This document shows, in pieces, positions 62,600 through 64,000 of a DNA stretch of 64,000 nucleotides; the first letter of the stretch is position 1; every line of letters starts with the position of its first letter. The notes below the pieces were generated by a model, which was given only the letters and a program-made list of their open reading frames with translations, was not told the DNA's origin and did no database searches. The position numbers and the translations under genes were made by a program. Source of the stretch: Deltaproteobacteria bacterium (GTDB lineage: Bacteria > Myxococcota_A > UBA796 > UBA2385); contig JAGYJW010000003.1 of assembly GCA_018401435.1 (NCBI GenBank), positions 124,001-188,000 of the forward strand. Reading direction: 5' to 3'.

Positions 62600-64000
62600 C
62601 ATCTTCCTCCGGGCACGACCACCTGGACCAGGCACTGGCGGCGGAGCAGCTCAATTTGCTCCCACTCCAACCAGTCCCATTCTGCTACGGACTCGCCCGG
62701 GGTGGGAACCATGATCGGCTCGTCCGTCTTGTCGTCGATGGGGCGTCGAACGAGGTCAATGACAGCATTGGCGGGCAGGTCGGCCCCATCCACGGGCATC
62801 GAAGATGTGACAGGATGGTACGGCAGCGGCATGGGGACACCGGCCGCTTCACGGGGCGGAATTCGTGCGGTGGACAGCCAGGTGCGCAGGCCGGCACCCT
62901 CGATGCGGTCCACCCAGATGCCCTTTCCTTTGGCCTGGGGACCCAGGGGGCCCACAGGCACCCACACGTCCCGCTTGCTGTTCTGGAGCAGGGGAGGACG
63001 GCTGTTGTTGGCGAAGCCCTGCTTGTAGGCCGTGCGCACTTCGAGGGGCAGCAGGCCGATGTCGAGCTGCAGCATCAGCTCGCGCCCGGTGTCGGGCAGG
63101 ATGTCCCGCAACCGCGTGGGCCCCGAGGCAAAGACCACATCCCGGGTGGGGCGGGCAAAGGTCAGGCGGCTGACGTGGCGGCCATACCAGACCCAGGCGC
63201 ACAGGCGGCTGGCGCGCTCTTTGGCCAGCCGGGCCGCCTCCTTGACGCGCTCGTCCTTGCTGCCGGCCCAGGAGCCCAACACCTCGTGTACGAAGGCCAG
63301 GGCCTGGGACACGGTGAGCACATCGGGCAGGTCGATGGTGCCCAGCACCACCCAGCGCTCCTGGCCGCTGATGCGGGGATCCTCGTCCATGGGGGCGCCG
63401 CAGTCCCAGGACATCGTGTCCTGGCGCTCCAGCCCGTTGAGCACGTCCAGCTCGGCCGTGAACAGGGACACCACGGTGAAGCGCAGGCTGCGTTCGGCCG
63501 GGCTGAAGCCCTGCTGGCAGCGCACACACCACTCGCCCGGAAGGAAGACCTTGTCTTTGCTATAGGTCTGGGCGCAGGGCTCTCCCCACAGCGTGGGGTT
63601 CTTGCAGGCCTGGATCTGGGCGAGGGTGGGGGCCGGGGTGCCCGCCGCTCCTGCCGAGCCCGCCGCGGCCGCCAGCCGCAGCAGCTCATCGACCTGGTGG
63701 GGCACGCGGGTGCGGCGGATGCGGCGCTCGCGCAGGCCCAAGGCCCCCATCACGCCCAGCGCGGCCATCAGCAGCCACTGAAAGACGCTGAGGTGCCCAT
63801 TCCAGGTTGGCAGGATGACGGTGCCCTGCAGATAGGCGTTGCCCGGGACCGCCCGCGTCTGGCAGGCGGTGTGGCCCAGGCTGTCATCGACCAGATCCAC
63901 CAGCTCGACCAGGTTGCCTGCCAGCGCGTCGGTGCAGAGATTCCCGAATCCCAAGCGCACCACCGGCCCCATGCCCGCCAGGGCGCCCAGCGCAAGCAGG
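62599..64000 (-). CDS. Membrane protein with two helices, start beyond the window
   Basis: The frame is open to the window edge; at least 467 residues are visible and the true start lies outside. The first visible residues (LLALGALAG) are part of a membrane helix. A second helix lies about 65 residues further on (VFQWLLMAALGVMGALGL). A basic segment (RERRIRRTR) follows, so the rest is probably cytoplasmic. A CxxC pair (GEWCVRCQQ), FTVVSLFTAELDVLNGL and WVVLGTIDLPDVL suggest a folded domain of about 350 residues. The stop overlaps the start of the giant repeat gene (ATGATGA). Family not recognised. Confidence 0.75.
   Translation of the reverse strand, partial: LLALGALAGMGPVVRLGFGNLCTDALAGNLVELVDLVDDSLGHTACQTRAVPGNAYLQGTVILPTWNGHLSVFQWLLMAALGVMGALGLRERRIRRTRVPHQVDELLRLAAAAGSAGAAGTPAPTLAQIQACKNPTLWGEPCAQTYSKDKVFLPGEWCVRCQQGFSPAERSLRFTVVSLFTAELDVLNGLERQDTMSWDCGAPMDEDPRISGQERWVVLGTIDLPDVLTVSQALAFVHEVLGSWAGSKDERVKEAARLAKERASRLCAWVWYGRHVSRLTFARPTRDVVFASGPTRLRDILPDTGRELMLQLDIGLLPLEVRTAYKQGFANNSRPPLLQNSKRDVWVPVGPLGPQAKGKGIWVDRIEGAGLRTWLSTARIPPREAAGVPMPLPYHPVTSSMPVDGADLPANAVIDLVRRPIDDKTDEPIMVPTPGESVAEWDWLEWEQIELLRRQCLVQVVVPGGR

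Noticed and set aside
59546-63028. A 1,160-codon open frame antisense to the giant MopE gene
   Set aside because: It is a mirror of the repetitive gene (Ala/Val/Gly-rich, periodic) and lacks a domain or ribosome site.
36850-64000. Type VI secretion, SrfABC-type virulence locus or gliding machinery
   Set aside because: None of the signature proteins (TssB/C, ClpV, IcmF, SrfB ATPase-like fold, Agl/Glt, ExbB/TolQ) could be recognised in the reading frames.
1-64000. tRNA, rRNA or tmRNA genes
   Set aside because: None was recognised by eye in the intergenic stretches; a covariance-model scan was not possible.

Overview
The window is a GC-rich (roughly 70% by eye) bacterial chromosome segment. 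It is most like a member of the Myxococcota or a related former deltaproteobacterial lineage. Supporting signs are MopE-type putative metal-binding repeat proteins, a C-terminal tail resembling MYXO-CTERM on a 2,619-residue repeat protein, a PknB-type Ser/Thr kinase, a TPR-fused TonB-dependent receptor, a good sigma-54 promoter and many lipoproteins. No rRNA, tRNA or CRISPR array was recognised.

Layout. (1) 1-5355, plus strand: a tightly packed BatA/aerotolerance-type operon (DUF58 C-terminus, BatA-VWA membrane protein, DUF4159 protein, VWA/GATase1-like membrane protein), ending in a hairpin. (2) 5485-13579: a sigma-54-type promoter, then a lipoprotein alpha-2-macroglobulin with an intact thioester motif and penicillin-binding protein 1C, a classic envelope-defence pair. 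(3) 13728-15150: a Ser/Thr kinase whose Pro/Ala tail is split by two apparent one-base deletions. (4) 15410-19236: a TPR-TonB-dependent receptor plus a small lipoprotein. (5) 19237-22506: a mobile-element scar with an IS630 remnant, an array of GGGTTGYCC motifs, an IS3 element with an A8 slippery site and an Hsp70-like gene lacking its 5' end. (6) 22638-25228: an ArfB-like release factor, a frameshifted membrane protein and a secreted Cys-rich protein. (7) 25250-31423, minus strand: an EF-G paralogue, an unknown protein, a frameshifted protein with three internal repeats, and a DUF6174 lipoprotein. (8) 31688-36768: carA, an alpha/beta hydrolase, and a lipoprotein combining MopE repeats with seven FG-GAP repeats. 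(9) 36850-64000, minus strand: a 27-kb run of nine genes. Five of the first junctions overlap or lie 1 nt apart, and the last three genes are more loosely spaced. Products include the giant MopE repeat protein, an eight-helix membrane protein, single-helix membrane proteins, a lipoprotein, a secreted protein with a beta-barrel-like end, a very long Pro/Arg/Ala-rich protein and a Gly-Leu-Asp repeat protein. I recognise no known secretion or motility system in it; it is the best candidate here for an undescribed envelope-associated system.

A cross-cutting feature is that several genes are broken by apparent one-base losses in short G or C runs. Adding one base per run restores sensible protein and the correct total length modulo three. 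This looks more like consensus-sequence error in homopolymers than true gene decay, so the affected genes are described both as they stand and as they would read if repaired.
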